A stretch of 64,000 nt of DNA from Strongyloides papillosus (GCA_005656395.1 SRSI01000038.1:744001-808000), one strand, 5' to 3'. Positions 23,462 to 34,532 are shown, counted from the first letter of the stretch. Translations and numbers: made by a program. Notes: generated by a model not told the origin, from the sequence alone.

Positions 23462-23533
23462 TGCGTTTATCGGGAATCGAACCCGAATCGGCCGCTTGGA
23501 AGGCGGCCATGCTGACCATTACACCATAAACGC
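23462..23533 (-). tRNA. tRNA-Gly(TCC), copy 1
   Basis: Read on the minus strand, GCGTTTA pairs with TAAACGC. Anticodon loop CTTCCAA gives TCC. B box GGTTCGATTCC. The sequence is identical to 43381-43452. Confidence 0.93.
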
Positions 23534-24689
23534 ATGTTATGATGGAAATACCAAATTTTTTCGTTCTTACACATTGTCTAATTTTTTTAATCCAATAATA
23601 CAATTAATATATTAATAATGTTGTAATTTAAAGAGAAATAAAACATTTTGTTTATCATTTGTTCGTAAGGTAATTTATTTTTAAATTAACTAACATTAAT
23701 GAATGTTTTTCATAATAAATAAAAGAAAGCTATATTGACTGATCTTCCACTTAGTTTGAAAAAATGTAAATATCTTACTAATAGTTATATAATAATATGA
23801 TACATATAAAGAAAGCAAAAATCACTGTAAAATATAGTGATTTTGTTACATTTATTAAAAAATCTAATTTTTTTGACTTACCACTAATTTTATCGCAATT
23901 ATTTAGCATCTAGAAATTAAATCAGCAATTTAAAAAGTATAAGAATAATTTTCTTATGACATCGTATTTATCTTATAATTTAAGCTGTTTTTCTACAATA
24001 CATTTCAAAATACAAGATTATATTTAATTTTATAAAAATTGTAAATACTGTTATAAAAAGCACTTACTAACACATAACAGTATCTTTTTTTTAGTAATTT
24101 TAATTATTATAAAAATATATTTTTCTATAAAGTTATACCTATTTGACGACCAAATTTTTTTATGATGTTCACACAAAACCAAATCATTTCTTTTTGACCG
24201 ACCACCATACAAAACAATATACAATACACGAGCATTTTGTTTGACCACCCTCCCATAATTAATAAAAATGCATAGAGCGATTTGATATAAACAACTTTAT
24301 ACATTTTTCATAAAACTACATAAGCATTTTTGCATAAACAGATACTATGCGGTTTATACCTTTTTACACATGTTGGTTTTATAAAAAAATCATGTGTCGG
24401 TTTAATATACAATTACTGGTGTGGTTTATAAAAGAATGCCCTATGTTGGTTTATAGGAAAACGTATTTTTTTTCACTCAATTATAAATTTAAACTTTATT
24501 AATAAAATTAATAATAAAATTATTAACAATAATAATAAATAAAATTTTATTTATTACAAGATAAAAATACATAAAAAAAAATATATAAACAACCAGTAAA
24601 AAACTTTTTAAATAATTAAACGACCGGTTAAAAATGAAAAACTCATCCAGTATTATCTTTCATATTTTTTAGTTTTTTTCAGCTTCATT

Positions 24690-25860
24690 CATCCTGTCAA
24701 GATTCATTGTAGCTCTTAAAAAGTTATCTCTAAGAATCCTGTAACGGCTACTTTCATGTGATACTTCTACAAAACCAGTTCTTGGATTAGCTTTTAATTT
24801 TAGAAATATTTATCTTTTGATTTCGTTAGTCAATTCAGCCTATCTTTAGTCCAATTTAGAAATAATAGACTCTTGATCGGGTGACATCATAATTTTAGTC
24901 TGAAAAAGAAAATAGGGAAATATATAAATAAATATTTAAAGGGTGAATATTATTTTTAAAATGAATTAACGACCACTATACATTTTAAAACTATGTAAAA
25001 ACTTTTCTATTTAAAAAAAGAAAACATAAGAGTGTCAAAAATACAAATGATTTTTACAATCATACTTTATTTGTTTTTTATTACTATGTTTTAAAAAATT
25101 AATTATATAATAATTAAAAAAATTTTTATTTGTAATAAACTCGGAGCAAGATCTTCTCAACTTAAAGTAAATATTAATTCTTATTAATAACAAAATTTTC
25201 TATCCCTTCAATAGTTTCATCTACTTGTTTTTCAAAGTACCATCAGTATTTCTTTTTGATTTAACTATTTTTCATTACTGCTTCTTGTCCTGAAGTAAGC
25301 AAACTAATTTCATATTCATTAAATTGAGCTGAATCCTTTAAGGTAGGTATAAAATTTTCTACAAATTTACCAGGTCTTGATACTGCTATTTTATACCTAC
25401 CAGCATATAAAAATAAAATACAAATAAAAAAAGAGATTTTGCATGATCAACTGATTTTTGTAGAGTTTTAACAAGTCCATCCTTATAACTAGACTTCAAG
25501 AGTTGTACTAGTGATTCGTGAAATTTTTTAAAAAGTAACCCACAACTATTTTTGTTTCTAAAATTATGACTGCTTCAAGGAAAAGATTAACGTCTCCAGA
25601 GGTTGTTGATACATAAGAAGACAGTATATTCTTTTTATATCATTATTGTTATCCATCTCATTTATTAATTTAGTTCTTGTTCCTGAAAATAATAATTCTT
25701 CGACTGGCCTTTCAAGGATTGTAGGTAAAATAAAGTAAATTTTATAAATGATGACTATACTAATCTTATAAACTTCTATTGGAATCTTAAGAAAGGATAC
25801 AGTAACAATAACGATATTAAATTCAACATCGTGGCCACCTACATTAATTAATAAAAACAT
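24690..25860 (-). pseudogene. Decayed unknown coding region inside the 3.5-kb element
   Basis: Fragments in shifting frames read like protein: a 98-codon open piece (25564-25860) with PTILERPVEELLFSGTRTKL; then LFKKFHESLVQLLKSSYKDG; then FNEYEISLLTSGQEAV; then NPRTGFVEVSHESSRYRIL followed by RDNFLRATMNLDRMNEAEKN and a stop. The order is collinear, broken by frameshifts and stops. I do not recognise the family. It may be the element's former gene. Confidence 0.4.
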
Positions 25861-26087
25861 TATTAAAAATAGCGACTTACGGTTTACAATATATATATGA
25901 TGATTATCACAATAAATGAATGAATGGTGAAATAATAAAAAACTCTTATTATATATAAAAAAACTTATCTAAACTTCAATCTTTAAAATTTTACCTTCTC
26001 TTTTTTACTATAATATTTTGCAAACTCAATTCCAGTATTCTTAAAAAGATAATCATTCAACTCTATGTTGTTTTGTCTTTAATAATA

Positions 26088-26984
26088 TACAGGGTGTTCA
26101 AAATGTAACATGAAAGGTTTAAATAAAAATAATTCTCTTTAATGTAATTTTATTTTTATAGTATCATATCCATTTGAAGGCTTAACTTCTAACTTAAAAA
26201 ACGTTTCAAACAGATTTTAAAAATATTAGTTTAAAATGTAGTTATGACCATTTTCGTGACTTCCGTTCTTTTTCATAATATTTAGGATTTTTAAACTTTT
26301 TTAAAATGACGTAACCTTTTGAAAAATTAATATTTTTTAAAATTTTATATGCATCTTATGGCTCAACTTCTTTTCCACAAAATGGTTTATGAATCATCAT
26401 TTTATATCTATTTTATGTAAAGTTATGAAACATATCTTTCATTTTTCCATAGTAAAGAAATATTCTAATTTTTTTACTATTTTTATAACAAACTAAGAGT
26501 AAATATCCAGCTACTATCGCTAATTAACAAAATTTTATTCAATTAAATATTTGTTGCCCTTTATTATCATAAATAAAATATTTTTTTATACCTATATTTA
26601 TTAGTTAGAAAATTGTTTAGAAAATGTTTTTTATAAAATTATTCATATCAACAAATAATATAAATATATGATAATGAATCTTACACTATTCTGTAAAAAA
26701 GAAGTTAGGCTATCATATGCATATAAATGTTTAACAAAAATAGCAAGTTTTCTGAAAGTTATGTCGTTTTGAAAAAGATAAAAATCTTAAAAATCATGAA
26801 AAAGAACGGAAGTAACAAAAATTGTCATAACTTTATTTTAAACTAATAATTTTAAAATCTGTTTAAAGCGGTTTTTATGTTAGAAGTTAGGCTTTCAAAT
26901 GAATATAATACTATTAAAATACGTTCACATTGAAGAGAGTTATTTCTATTCAAACTTTTCATGTTACTTTTTGGACACCCTGTA
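26088..26984. mobile_element. 897-bp long-TIR element, TA flanked
   Basis: Starts TACAGGGTGTTCAAAATGTA and ends with the approximate inverse (TTTTTGGACACCCTGTA). TA flanks both sides. The inverted arms extend more than 200 bp, containing matching ACTTCCGTTCTTTTTCAT and ATGAAAAAGAACGGAAGT. No ORF. Non-autonomous, nested in the 24171-27686 element. Confidence 0.7.
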
Positions 26985-27686
26985 TATTAAAAATAACTAT
27001 AAAAAATACCTGGAAAATGTGATGCACCTTGTTCTAAGATACAAAATTTTTCAAATAATGCTTTTCATTCTGTTCTAGTACTTTTCTATTCCTCTTTTGA
27101 TCACTATTTCTTGTTAAACTAAGATTATTCATAATATATATTATTTCATTGTTAAAAGTTTCCTCAAGATCGGTTGATATTTTGGTATTATAGATAAAGA
27201 AGAACGGAAAGACAAGGAAAAATAGATATTGGATGATAAACAGGTTGATAAAAAAACTTTTTTATAACTTAATTGTATTAATTTTTAATATACCGGTTGA
27301 TAATACAAATATAATCCTTATGATTTAATCGTAATATTTTTTATAGATTTTTTAATTATTATTACTATCTAAGTCAATTACAATTTTTAACTTTAAAACT
27401 TGTAATATTTATGTTGTAAATAAATTTTTTTATTAAAATTAATAATTATTACAAAATTATATAAAATGACATCGTCCAGTTTTATCATAATAGTTTTGTA
27501 AAGAATGCATTATACATTATATGCAAAACAACCTACCTCATTTTTACCTAAACCACACATAAATTTTTTTAATATAAATGACATTATGCAGTTTCTACTA
27601 AAATGCAAAATGTTGTTTATATCAAACTGCTGATGTTGGTTTACTTAAAACTGCACGAAAAATGGCGACATGTTTTGGTTTTGTGT

Positions 27687-28917
27687 GTTATTCGTGATCA
27701 CTCATAAAATCAGATTTAAAAAAATTTATAATACATTATGCATTCGTGTTCAAAGTAAAAAACTTTTTAATATTTTAACTTTTAAAAAGGGATTATACCA
27801 AAATAATATCTGATAATATATTTAATAAAGCAACTCTAAGATGAGCAGAATATGATAGAAAATATTAAAAATAAAAAAGTTACATCACTTCAAAGTGTCA
27901 AACGTATATAATTTTGTAAAGAACAAGAAAATTTATTTGACGACATAATATTTTATGTCGTTTACAGCATTTTTTGTTTATCGTTTGATATTATTAAACT
28001 TTTGATAAAATTTAATTTCTTTACAAATAATTTTATTACATTTTATAATCAATTGTCATAACTTGTTCTTGTTATTTCACCTGTACTGTAAATAATTTTT
28101 CCAATAAAACGTTAAGATTATTAAAAGCATAATAAAAAATTGCACAATTTCCTGATTACTAAAAACAATGTAAGAAATAATCGGTATTTGATTAGTCAAA
28201 ATTTTCTCAAAATTTAATTTTAATTAATAGTACTGTAGTTGAGAAAAGAGACATTTGCCTAAGGACTATATAGCGAATCGCGCCGCTACTTAATTTTGCC
28301 CGTTAATTTTCTATAATAAAGAAGTTGCGAAGGTATTAGACTTAACAGTTCGGCTGAAAATTGATATTTAGAGCGATTTTTTTCTAGAATAAAAGGTATC
28401 CTAAGCATAAATAATAATAAATAAACATATTTTGAAGAATTCTCAGTATTTGTTCTTTTGAGTGAATTTTTATGATTTTTTTCCAAAAAAAGCACATAAT
28501 TCCTATCTACTTATTGATAAGGCTTACCTACGGACTCTCTTTGACTAGCACTACCGTTACCTAGCCTCCGTATAAAGATAGATAAAAACATTTTTACGAA
28601 TTACTTATTTATTATTAATAAATATTTATATAATTATTTAATTGTATAGATATTTATATCTGATTATCATTAAAAAAATTTAATTTTTTACTTTATAAAA
28701 TTCTCGTGTTATTGACGCCTACGACATAAATTTTTGCGATGGGCTAATGTCCACTATCTTCTTTAGTCATTCGATAGATTTTCATTTTTTCTATCAGAAA
28801 AAATAAAAGTGTGTTTACAAAAATACTTTGATAAGTTTAATTCTATTAAACGTTCAAATTTTGACAGAATCAATACTTTTTTTATAAAGATAACCATAGT
28901 TGTTGGACTGTTATATG
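27687..28917. other. Copy A remainder, then unexplained DNA
   Basis: To about 28040 this is the right-hand part of duplication copy A. 28240-28780 is slightly less AT-rich (GCGAATCGCGCCGCTAC, CGGACTCTCTTTGAC) but no tRNA, snRNA or protein could be recognised in it. Confidence 0.35.
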
Positions 28918-28922
28918 AATAG

Positions 28923-29038
28923 TGTTAGATGTTAATAAAGGTTTATGATGATTAAGAATAAAATAAGAATAAATTATACAATGAGAAAGTTCACTATTTA
29001 TACATAATTTATTCCTTATAAGACCCAATATCATGACA
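28923..29038 (-). repeat. 3' LTR of the copia element
   Basis: 116 bp. Read in element orientation it starts TGTCATGATATTGGG and ends AACATCTAACA. It contains TATAAATA. The stop codon of pol lies 6-8 nt inside this LTR. Confidence 0.92.
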
Positions 29039-32000
29039 CTTCCCCTTCTGCATCTTTGAAGACTTCATATCCAAATAACTTAAGCAATTTTTGAGTTGAA
29101 ACCGATTTAGTAAGGGCATCAGCAAGTTGATCATTTGTATTTATGTATTTAAAACTATTCTTAACTTCTTTAAGAAACGTTAGGTTTATATTTGTGTGAC
29201 GCATTCTAGCATTCGTAATTTCATTGTTTTTCATAATATTTATTGATGGGATATTATCAATATAAAGTATGGGTTGAAAAGAAGTTTTGTTAAATATTTG
29301 ACTAAATATCTTTTTAATCCATATCATTTGTTTCACGGCTTCAACAGCAGCTTTTATTTCCGCTTCCGATGAAGAGAGTGATATAGTTGATTGTTTCTTT
29401 GTTGCCCAATACACAGGTGCTCCATAAACCATTATTAAAATCCCTGTTGTACTATGAGAATCCTTCGACGAAGCATAACTTGCATCACTGTAAACCTCTA
29501 AGGGTGGACGTGTTGATTTCTTGAAATGTAATGGTAAGTTAGGAAATTTCATTAAGTAACTTATAATATTAATTGCTAATGATAGATGACACTTTCTTGG
29601 TTTCTCTAAAACTCGTTGAAGATAATTTACACTATATGTAATGTCAGGACGTGATAAGTTAGAAATATATGATAACTTTCCAACAATTTTTCTAAAGTTA
29701 CTATGTTGTTTTTCATCTAAAATATCGGATTCAAGTACTTCCCCCTTGGGAACATTAATATTTTTCTTAGGAACAATATTTAAACAGCTATATTCATCAA
29801 TAAGTTTTCTAATACGGATTTCTTGACTTACGAATATTTCATCATATTGAACTTTAAATTCTAAGCCTATATATTCAGTATTCATAATTTGACCATAATC
29901 TTTTGCTTCGAAGCGTGATGTAATTCGTTGTTTTATCTTATCAATCAAGACTATATTCTGAGACAATATCATGATATCATCGACATATAATATAATAATA
30001 ATGAGTGTTGGGTTATGAGTGAATAAGACACATGAATCAAAATCAGAAACATTAAAATTTGCATTTGTAGTTAAAAAGTCTACTAATGTTCTGTACCAAC
30101 AACGGGAACTTTGGCGTAAACCATAAATTGGTTTCAATAATTTACAAACAACATTATCTTTTGGCGGTGAGTTTATTAATTCAATACCCTTTGGTAAAGA
30201 CATATACACAGTTTCATCTTCTTCAAACTCTCCTTGAAGAAATGCGTTTGTACAATCCATGGTGTGAATTTTCATATCAATTTGAACTCCAATAGAAATG
30301 ATTGATTTAAGAACAGATGGATGGACTGTAGGTGAATATGTCTCACTCTGAGTTGATTGTTGAAATCCTCTTGCCGTTAACCTGGATTTTAAACGACCAT
30401 CATTTTTAACTGTATATACCCATTTACATGTAATAATACGTTCTTTATCAATTTCACTTTTCTTTACATATGCCCATGTATCATTTTTGATTAAACTTTC
30501 AAGTTCCTTTTTCATAGAATCAATCCATTCTGGAGACTGTGAAGCTTCTAGATAACCACTTGGAGAGATAGTGAAAAATGCTGAATCACCACTACGAGTA
30601 CGTTTTGTTATTGGTGAACCAACAACATTCCTAGGATTACGTATGTAATCTGTTTTATTTTCAGATATACTAATATCTTCCAACCTATTAGATAAATTCA
30701 GAACATCTATTTCAGTTGTATTATCAAATGTAGTTTTCATATCTTTAGTATCTAAAATAGTCTCTTTATCAGTATGGTTTATAGTGGCATCTACATTTAC
30801 CTTATCACACTTACGTGTGTCCGCAGCCACTGGTACTGTTGGGGTGTATATATCAAGTTCATTAATACTTGTAATATGTTGTGGGATCTTTGTTTCATGA
30901 AGAATTAATCTTTTATAAAAGGCTTTAGCATCTACGTAATCATATTCCTCATAGAATTTAACATTTGAAGTTATTTTTATATTGTGAGTAGCAATATCCA
31001 TGATTTTGTAAGAATTTTTAGGACCATAAGCTAGAAAAACTCCAATGTTACCTTTCATGTCCATTTTAATATGTTCATCCTTTTTATATACAACCATGCT
31101 ACCAATACAACGTAACATTTCAATTGAAAATTTAAGACCCAGTAATTTCATTGGTTCTATTTTTGTTGCACTACTTCTTATCCTATTTTTAACATAAGGA
31201 ACCGATGTACATATGAGGCTCCATGTGTTTTTGGGAAGTCTGCGATTAATTATTATTGTAGCAACATTTTCTTTTACGTAGCGGTTGTATCTTTCAACAC
31301 TAATTTGTTGCGGTGTACCAACACAAGACCATTCTTTAATGATATCTTTCTTAGAGAAATATTCTAAAGTTTCTTTATTCTCAAATTCTTTACCATGATC
31401 AGTTCTGACACGCTCAACAGGTTTACCGACTAGACTTTCCCATAATGAGATAATTTGTCTGATTGCTTGTAGAGTATCTGATTTCGATTTTAAAGGAATA
31501 ATTTGAGTAGCCTTTGAATATTGATCTAGTGCAATACAATAATATTCTTCTCCATGCAAACCTTTAGGAGTTATTTTTCCAGCAAGATCAAAGTAGACTA
31601 ATTCAAGAGGTCTTGAAACACTTGAATCATTTGTTGGATGTGGAGAACATGAAATTTTAGCTAGTGAACATGAAACACATTTATTAGACATACGATGACC
31701 TATATGATGATTTAATTCTTCATTAGAAATATGTAATAATCTTTCATGCCATAATTCAGGAGTAACTTTATAAGCAGAATAAACTTTATTTTGAATATCA
31801 TTATTTACTACAACAATATTTTTGTTTAACTGAATTGTTTTAATAATAGAATTATTTCTACGGAAACAGATATTTCCGTCTTCTATAAACATAGTAGCAA
31901 TTTCCTTAAGTTTTACTAAACTGACTAAGTTTGCAGCAAGATCAGGATTGTAATAGACATTTTCAATAATAAAGTCAGATAATATTAACTGGCCGCTCCA

Positions 32001-32288
32001 ATTACAGTGTATAAACTGCCCATTAGCCACCATAATAGATACAGGATCAATTTTTACTAAGTTTACTAACAGTTTAGAATTTCTACACAAATGGACTGTT
32101 GCACCTGAATCTAAAAACCATGTAGTATCTATATAATTTTTATCAGTATAATTTACCCCTTTGGCACTTAGTGCCCATTCAATATCAGAATCATTGGACT
32201 GAAGATTTGAAGATGGCCAAGTTAGTAATGCCTCTTCAGCTTTCTCATTGTCATCAATATCAATAAAGTTAGCATGGTTATGTAAACA
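29031..32288 (-). CDS. Copia Pol: protease-integrase-RT-RNase H
   Basis: Open frame from just after a TAA at 32289-32291 to TGA at 29031, in the -1 frame relative to gag with a 67-nt overlap. Domains in order: protease motif TTWFLDSGATVH; integrase HHCC zinc region (HERLLHISNEELNHH, CVSC) and DDE core (FDLAGK, RTDHGKEF, QQISVERYNR); RT with TMDCTNAFLQG, IYGLRQS and ILYVDDIMIL; RNase H with EVYSDASYA, SLSSSEAEI and ADALTKS. All catalytic residues I can check are present and no internal stop interrupts 1019 codons from 32090. Most copia elements make one Gag-Pol ORF, so the frame offset is odd. I see no canonical slippery heptamer in the overlap, so a one-base indel is as likely as programmed frameshifting. 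Confidence 0.9.
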   Translation of the reverse strand, partial: CLHNHANFIDIDDNEKAEEALLTWPSSNLQSNDSDIEWALSAKGVNYTDKNYIDTTWFLDSGATVHLCRNSKLLVNLVKIDPVSIMVANGQFIHCNWSGQLILSDFIIENVYYNPDLAANLVSLVKLKEIATMFIEDGNICFRRNNSIIKTIQLNKNIVVVNNDIQNKVYSAYKVTPELWHERLLHISNEELNHHIGHRMSNKCVSCSLAKISCSPHPTNDSSVSRPLELVYFDLAGKITPKGLHGEEYYCIALDQYSKATQIIPLKSKSDTLQAIRQIISLWESLVGKPVERVRTDHGKEFENKETLEYFSKKDIIKEWSCVGTPQQISVERYNRYVKENVATIIINRRLPKNTWSLICTSVPYVKNRIRSSATKIEPMKLLGLKFSIEMLRCIGSMVVYKKDEHIKMDMKGNIGVFLAYGPKNSYKIMDIATHNIKITSNVKFYEEYDYVDAKAFYKRLILHETKIPQHITSINELDIYTPTVPVAADTRKCDKVNVDATINHTDKETILDTKDMKTTFDNTTEIDVLNLSNRLEDISISENKTDYIRNPRNVVGSPITKRTRSGDSAFFTISPSGYLEASQSPEWIDSMKKELESLIKNDTWAYVKKSEIDKERIITCKWVYTVKNDGRLKSRLTARGFQQSTQSETYSPTVHPSVLKSIISIGVQIDMKIHTMDCTNAFLQGEFEEDETVYMSLPKGIELINSPPKDNVVCKLLKPIYGLRQSSRCWYRTLVDFLTTNANFNVSDFDSCVLFTHNPTLIIIILYVDDIMILSQNIVLIDKIKQRITSRFEAKDYGQIMNTEYIGLEFKVQYDEIFVSQEIRIRKLIDEYSCLNIVPKKNINVPKGEVLESDILDEKQHSNFRKIVGKLSYISNLSRPDITYSVNYLQRVLEKPRKCHLSLAINIISYLMKFPNLPLHFKKSTRPPLEVYSDASYASSKDSHSTTGILIMVYGAPVYWATKKQSTISLSSSEAEIKAAVEAVKQMIWIKKIFSQIFNKTSFQPILYIDNIPSINIMKNNEITNARMRHTNINLTFLKEVKNSFKYINTNDQLADALTKSVSTQKLLKLFGYEVFKDAEGEVS
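29039..29048 (-). other. Polypurine tract of the copia element
   Basis: Read in element orientation the sequence GAAGGGGAAG directly precedes the 3' LTR. This is the position and composition expected for plus-strand DNA priming. Confidence 0.85.
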
Positions 32289-33028
32289 TTATTTCTACCA
32301 TGAGTGAATTTGTGATTATATGACTTAATTTTTGGAGATGGACACTGTTTGATGACATGACCTTTACCACCACAATTTAAGCAAGTAATTGAATTATTTC
32401 TTTGATTTAAATAGAAGGCTGTTTGGCTATTGGTGTCTAACTTGTCCTTGTTACATGGTAACTCATTAATAGCTTTCAATCTTTGAACAATATTGTTGTA
32501 CGTATCTTTTACATTTAAAGATGATATGAAGCTCTCATATCTGTCTGGTAAAGCAGCTAGTAAAATGATAATTTTATCCTCCTCTGATATGTTGACATTT
32601 ATGCCTTTGAGAGATCTGCATATAGTATTGAGACGCGAAATAAGATCCATTATTGTTTCTTCAGATCCCATTGATAAATGATATAAAGATTTTTGAAGTT
32701 TCATGCGTGATATCAAAGAAGTTGATAAATATTTTGTACGTACTTCCTCCAAGAGTTCAATTGGACATGTAAAATCCAGTAAATCATTGCGTAATTCTGA
32801 GTCGATATAAAGATTGAGTAATCTTAAAATAACATCTTTATTTTGTGATGACAATTTCTTCATATCATCAAAATCGACACCAATTGTTAAGCATAAGGTT
32901 TTCATATCGTTTAACCATTGTCGGAAATTGGTTGGACCAGATAGTTTGACGAAAGGCAGTCCCTTCACTATCTTGAAAGCTTGTGCTAATTTCAATTCGA
33001 TATCCTTTTTGCTGTCCTCTGGGCCCAT
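32222..33028 (-). CDS. Copia Gag with zinc knuckle
   Basis: 268 codons. ATG 33028 lies only 5 nt inside the 5' LTR border. N-terminal residues MGPEDSKKDIELKLAQAFK are followed by the copia gag helices (LSGPTNFRQWLNDMK, LLDFTCPIELLEEV, MGSEETIMDLISRLN, LAALPDRYESF). Near the C-terminus is one CCHC knuckle, CLNCGGKGHVIKQC. The frame ends about 45 residues after the knuckle, where pol opens in the -1 frame. Gag forms the retrotransposon particle and binds its RNA. The start codon is embedded in the primer binding site, so translation and priming share sequence. Confidence 0.9.
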   Translation of the reverse strand: MGPEDSKKDIELKLAQAFKIVKGLPFVKLSGPTNFRQWLNDMKTLCLTIGVDFDDMKKLSSQNKDVILRLLNLYIDSELRNDLLDFTCPIELLEEVRTKYLSTSLISRMKLQKSLYHLSMGSEETIMDLISRLNTICRSLKGINVNISEEDKIIILLAALPDRYESFISSLNVKDTYNNIVQRLKAINELPCNKDKLDTNSQTAFYLNQRNNSITCLNCGGKGHVIKQCPSPKIKSYNHKFTHGRNNVYITMLTLLILMTMRKLKRHY

Positions 33029-33032
33029 AACC
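33019..33032 (-). promoter_or_regulatory. Primer binding site for initiator tRNA-Met (internal)
   Basis: In element orientation GGTTATGGGCCCAG immediately follows the 5' LTR. Its complement CTGGGCCCATAACC is the anticodon arm of animal initiator tRNA-Met, the primer region known for Drosophila copia. The gag ATG is inside it. Confidence 0.88.
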
Positions 33033-33148
33033 TGTTAGATGTTAATAAAGGTTTATGATGATTAAGAATAAAATAAGAATGAATTATACAATGAGAAAGT
33101 TCACTATTTATACATAATTTATTCCTTATAAGACCCAATATCATGACA
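33033..33148 (-). repeat. 5' LTR of the copia element
   Basis: 116 bp, one mismatch to the 3' LTR (GAATGAATT versus GAATAAATT in plus-strand reading). TATA-like TATAAATA sits mid-LTR. This is very short for an LTR. Confidence 0.92.
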
Positions 33149-33611
33149 AATAGTATTAAAAAAAAATATTGTAATATTTTATGAACAAGTTTTGTTCTTT
33201 TGTACTTTTGAAATAAGATATTATAAACTACTATAAAGAATATTTCTATACTTTTTAATTTCATATTATTGATTTTTTGTCTATTTATTATACTAAACAT
33301 CTTGATTAAGCTTTTTAATTTTAATTATTTATGTTATTGTAAATCTTTGCTATCTGCGTTTATGTTTTATTACTGTACATATAAATAACGTTATTTTAAA
33401 ATACGTAAGATACGATGATCTATAAATTATTTTAAAGATTCAATTTTATCTATACTAGTTTTCTGATTAAATCTATTTAAACTTAGTCCAACGTTTTAAA
33501 AAAAAATGTCTAATAAAAGCTTATGATGACTAGTTTAAAATTTTTTGGAAAACATGAGATATTAGCATACATTTTGGGTAGAATCTCCCGTTGTATTAAC
33601 AAAATATGAAC

Positions 33612-33684
33612 TGCCACATGCTGGGATTGAACCAGCGACCTTCGGTTTACAAGACCGACGCTACTACCACTGAGCCAATGTGGC
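33612..33684 (-). tRNA. tRNA-Thr(TGT)
   Basis: Read on the minus strand, GCCACAT pairs with ATGTGGC. Anticodon stem-loop CGGTCTTGTAAACCG gives TGT. The T arm GCTGGTTCAATCCCAGC pairs fully. No intron. Confidence 0.92.
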
Positions 33685-33974
33685 TGTAAATCCGGGCACG
33701 CCCTGATTGGTAACTACGTTTAATTCTTTATACGGTCAATTTTAGAAGTCAAGATTTGCAATATTGGCTAAATGAATAATAAATTATTTAAAACTGCTTT
33801 TCTCACTATTCTAAGTTTTTTATGCCAATTTGTTAAATTATCAAATCTCTGAATATTTAGATTATTAATCATTTACAAAACTGCTTATTTTTTTAGATTA
33901 AATAAATATCATTAAACTTTAATGTATACAATTTTTAATTCGTAATGATCAATTAGTTGTTGTCCTCTTTTCAA

Positions 33975-34068
33975 GTTCCATTGGCGCAGTTGGTTAGCGC
34001 GTGGTACTTATAAGTTAAAGCTGTTCTAAGCAATGCCAAGGTCACCAGTTCGAGCCTGGTATGGGGCA
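33975..34068 (+). tRNA. tRNA-Ile(TAT) with about 20-nt intron
   Basis: Acceptor GTTCCAT pairs with ATGGGGC (two G-U). The anticodon stem TGGTA pairs with TGCCA around CTTATA, and an intron follows the anticodon. B box AGTTCGAGCCT is intact. Introns are typical of animal tRNA-Ile(TAT). Confidence 0.88.
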
Positions 34069-34529
34069 AAGATTACATTTTATATCTATGATACTACAAA
34101 AACAAATGTCTTATATTCGTATTCTACTGTTATTACAATTTTATATAAGTAAACAATTAGGAGAAAACTAGGAAAAGATTAGTTAGTAGACATTACGAAT
34201 TACTTTTGAATTTTTTCTAAAACAGTGAACACACTTGCTTTCAAAAAAAACATTTTATCAAATTTTAAAAGATACATTATGTTTTAAGTAATTCAGAAAA
34301 CGAAAATTGAAGCTACGGTTAAAAACTACTTCATATGGAAGTAAATTCAAAGGAAAGCTTAGTTATTGCTAAAATGTTGCTAAATCTTTATGAATATGTA
34401 ACAAAGCATTTTACTATCACACAAAACACTACTGTATCAAGACAAATTCGTTCACTATTCCAAAATCTTGCCTTACTTTGAATTTAAAAGTAATTTTGTG
34501 TAGGAACTGATATCAAAAGGAGAGATAAA

Positions 34530-34532
34530 CGC

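Larger units (their letters stand above)
22815..24170. repeat. Segmental duplication, copy A (with tRNA-Gly)
   Basis: Diverged but continuous similarity to 42945-44061, starting at TATATTGTGTTCATTTTTT and passing through the identical tRNA-Gly(TCC). Copy A resumes at about 27687-28040 beyond a 3.5-kb insertion, matching 46560-46960 of copy B. The MITE at 23116-23335 is absent from copy B. Confidence 0.7.
24171..27686. mobile_element. 3.5-kb TIR element with decayed coding DNA
   Basis: The ends are ACACAAAACCAAA (left) and its reverse complement (right). Both subterminal regions (about 24290-24470 and 27500-27680) carry scattered inverted motifs like ATGTTGGTTTATA and AAACCACA. The flanks are the two sides of the duplicated DNA that is continuous in copy B, so this block is an insertion. 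Inside, the minus strand has stretches of plausible but stop-riddled coding sequence. The 897-bp element at 26088-26984 is nested in it. No transposase is recognised. Confidence 0.55.
28923..33148 (-). mobile_element. Complete Ty1/copia LTR retrotransposon
   Basis: A 4226-bp element with 116-bp LTRs that differ at one position and begin/end TG...CA. Both sides carry the 5-bp target duplication AATAG (28918-28922, 33149-33153). Transcription is on the minus strand. Order from 5': LTR, primer binding site, gag with zinc knuckle, protease, integrase, reverse transcriptase, RNase H, polypurine tract, LTR. Integrase ahead of RT defines the copia group. The near-identical LTRs mark a recent insertion. 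Confidence 0.93.

Noticed and set aside
25564..25860. 98-codon minus ORF as an intact gene
   Set aside because: It is continuous with neighbouring fragments in other frames, so it is better read as part of one decayed coding region.
28240..28780. Possible small nuclear RNA, 5S rRNA or spliced-leader gene
   Set aside because: The GC-richer patches drew attention but no conserved boxes, stems or Sm site arrangement could be recognised.
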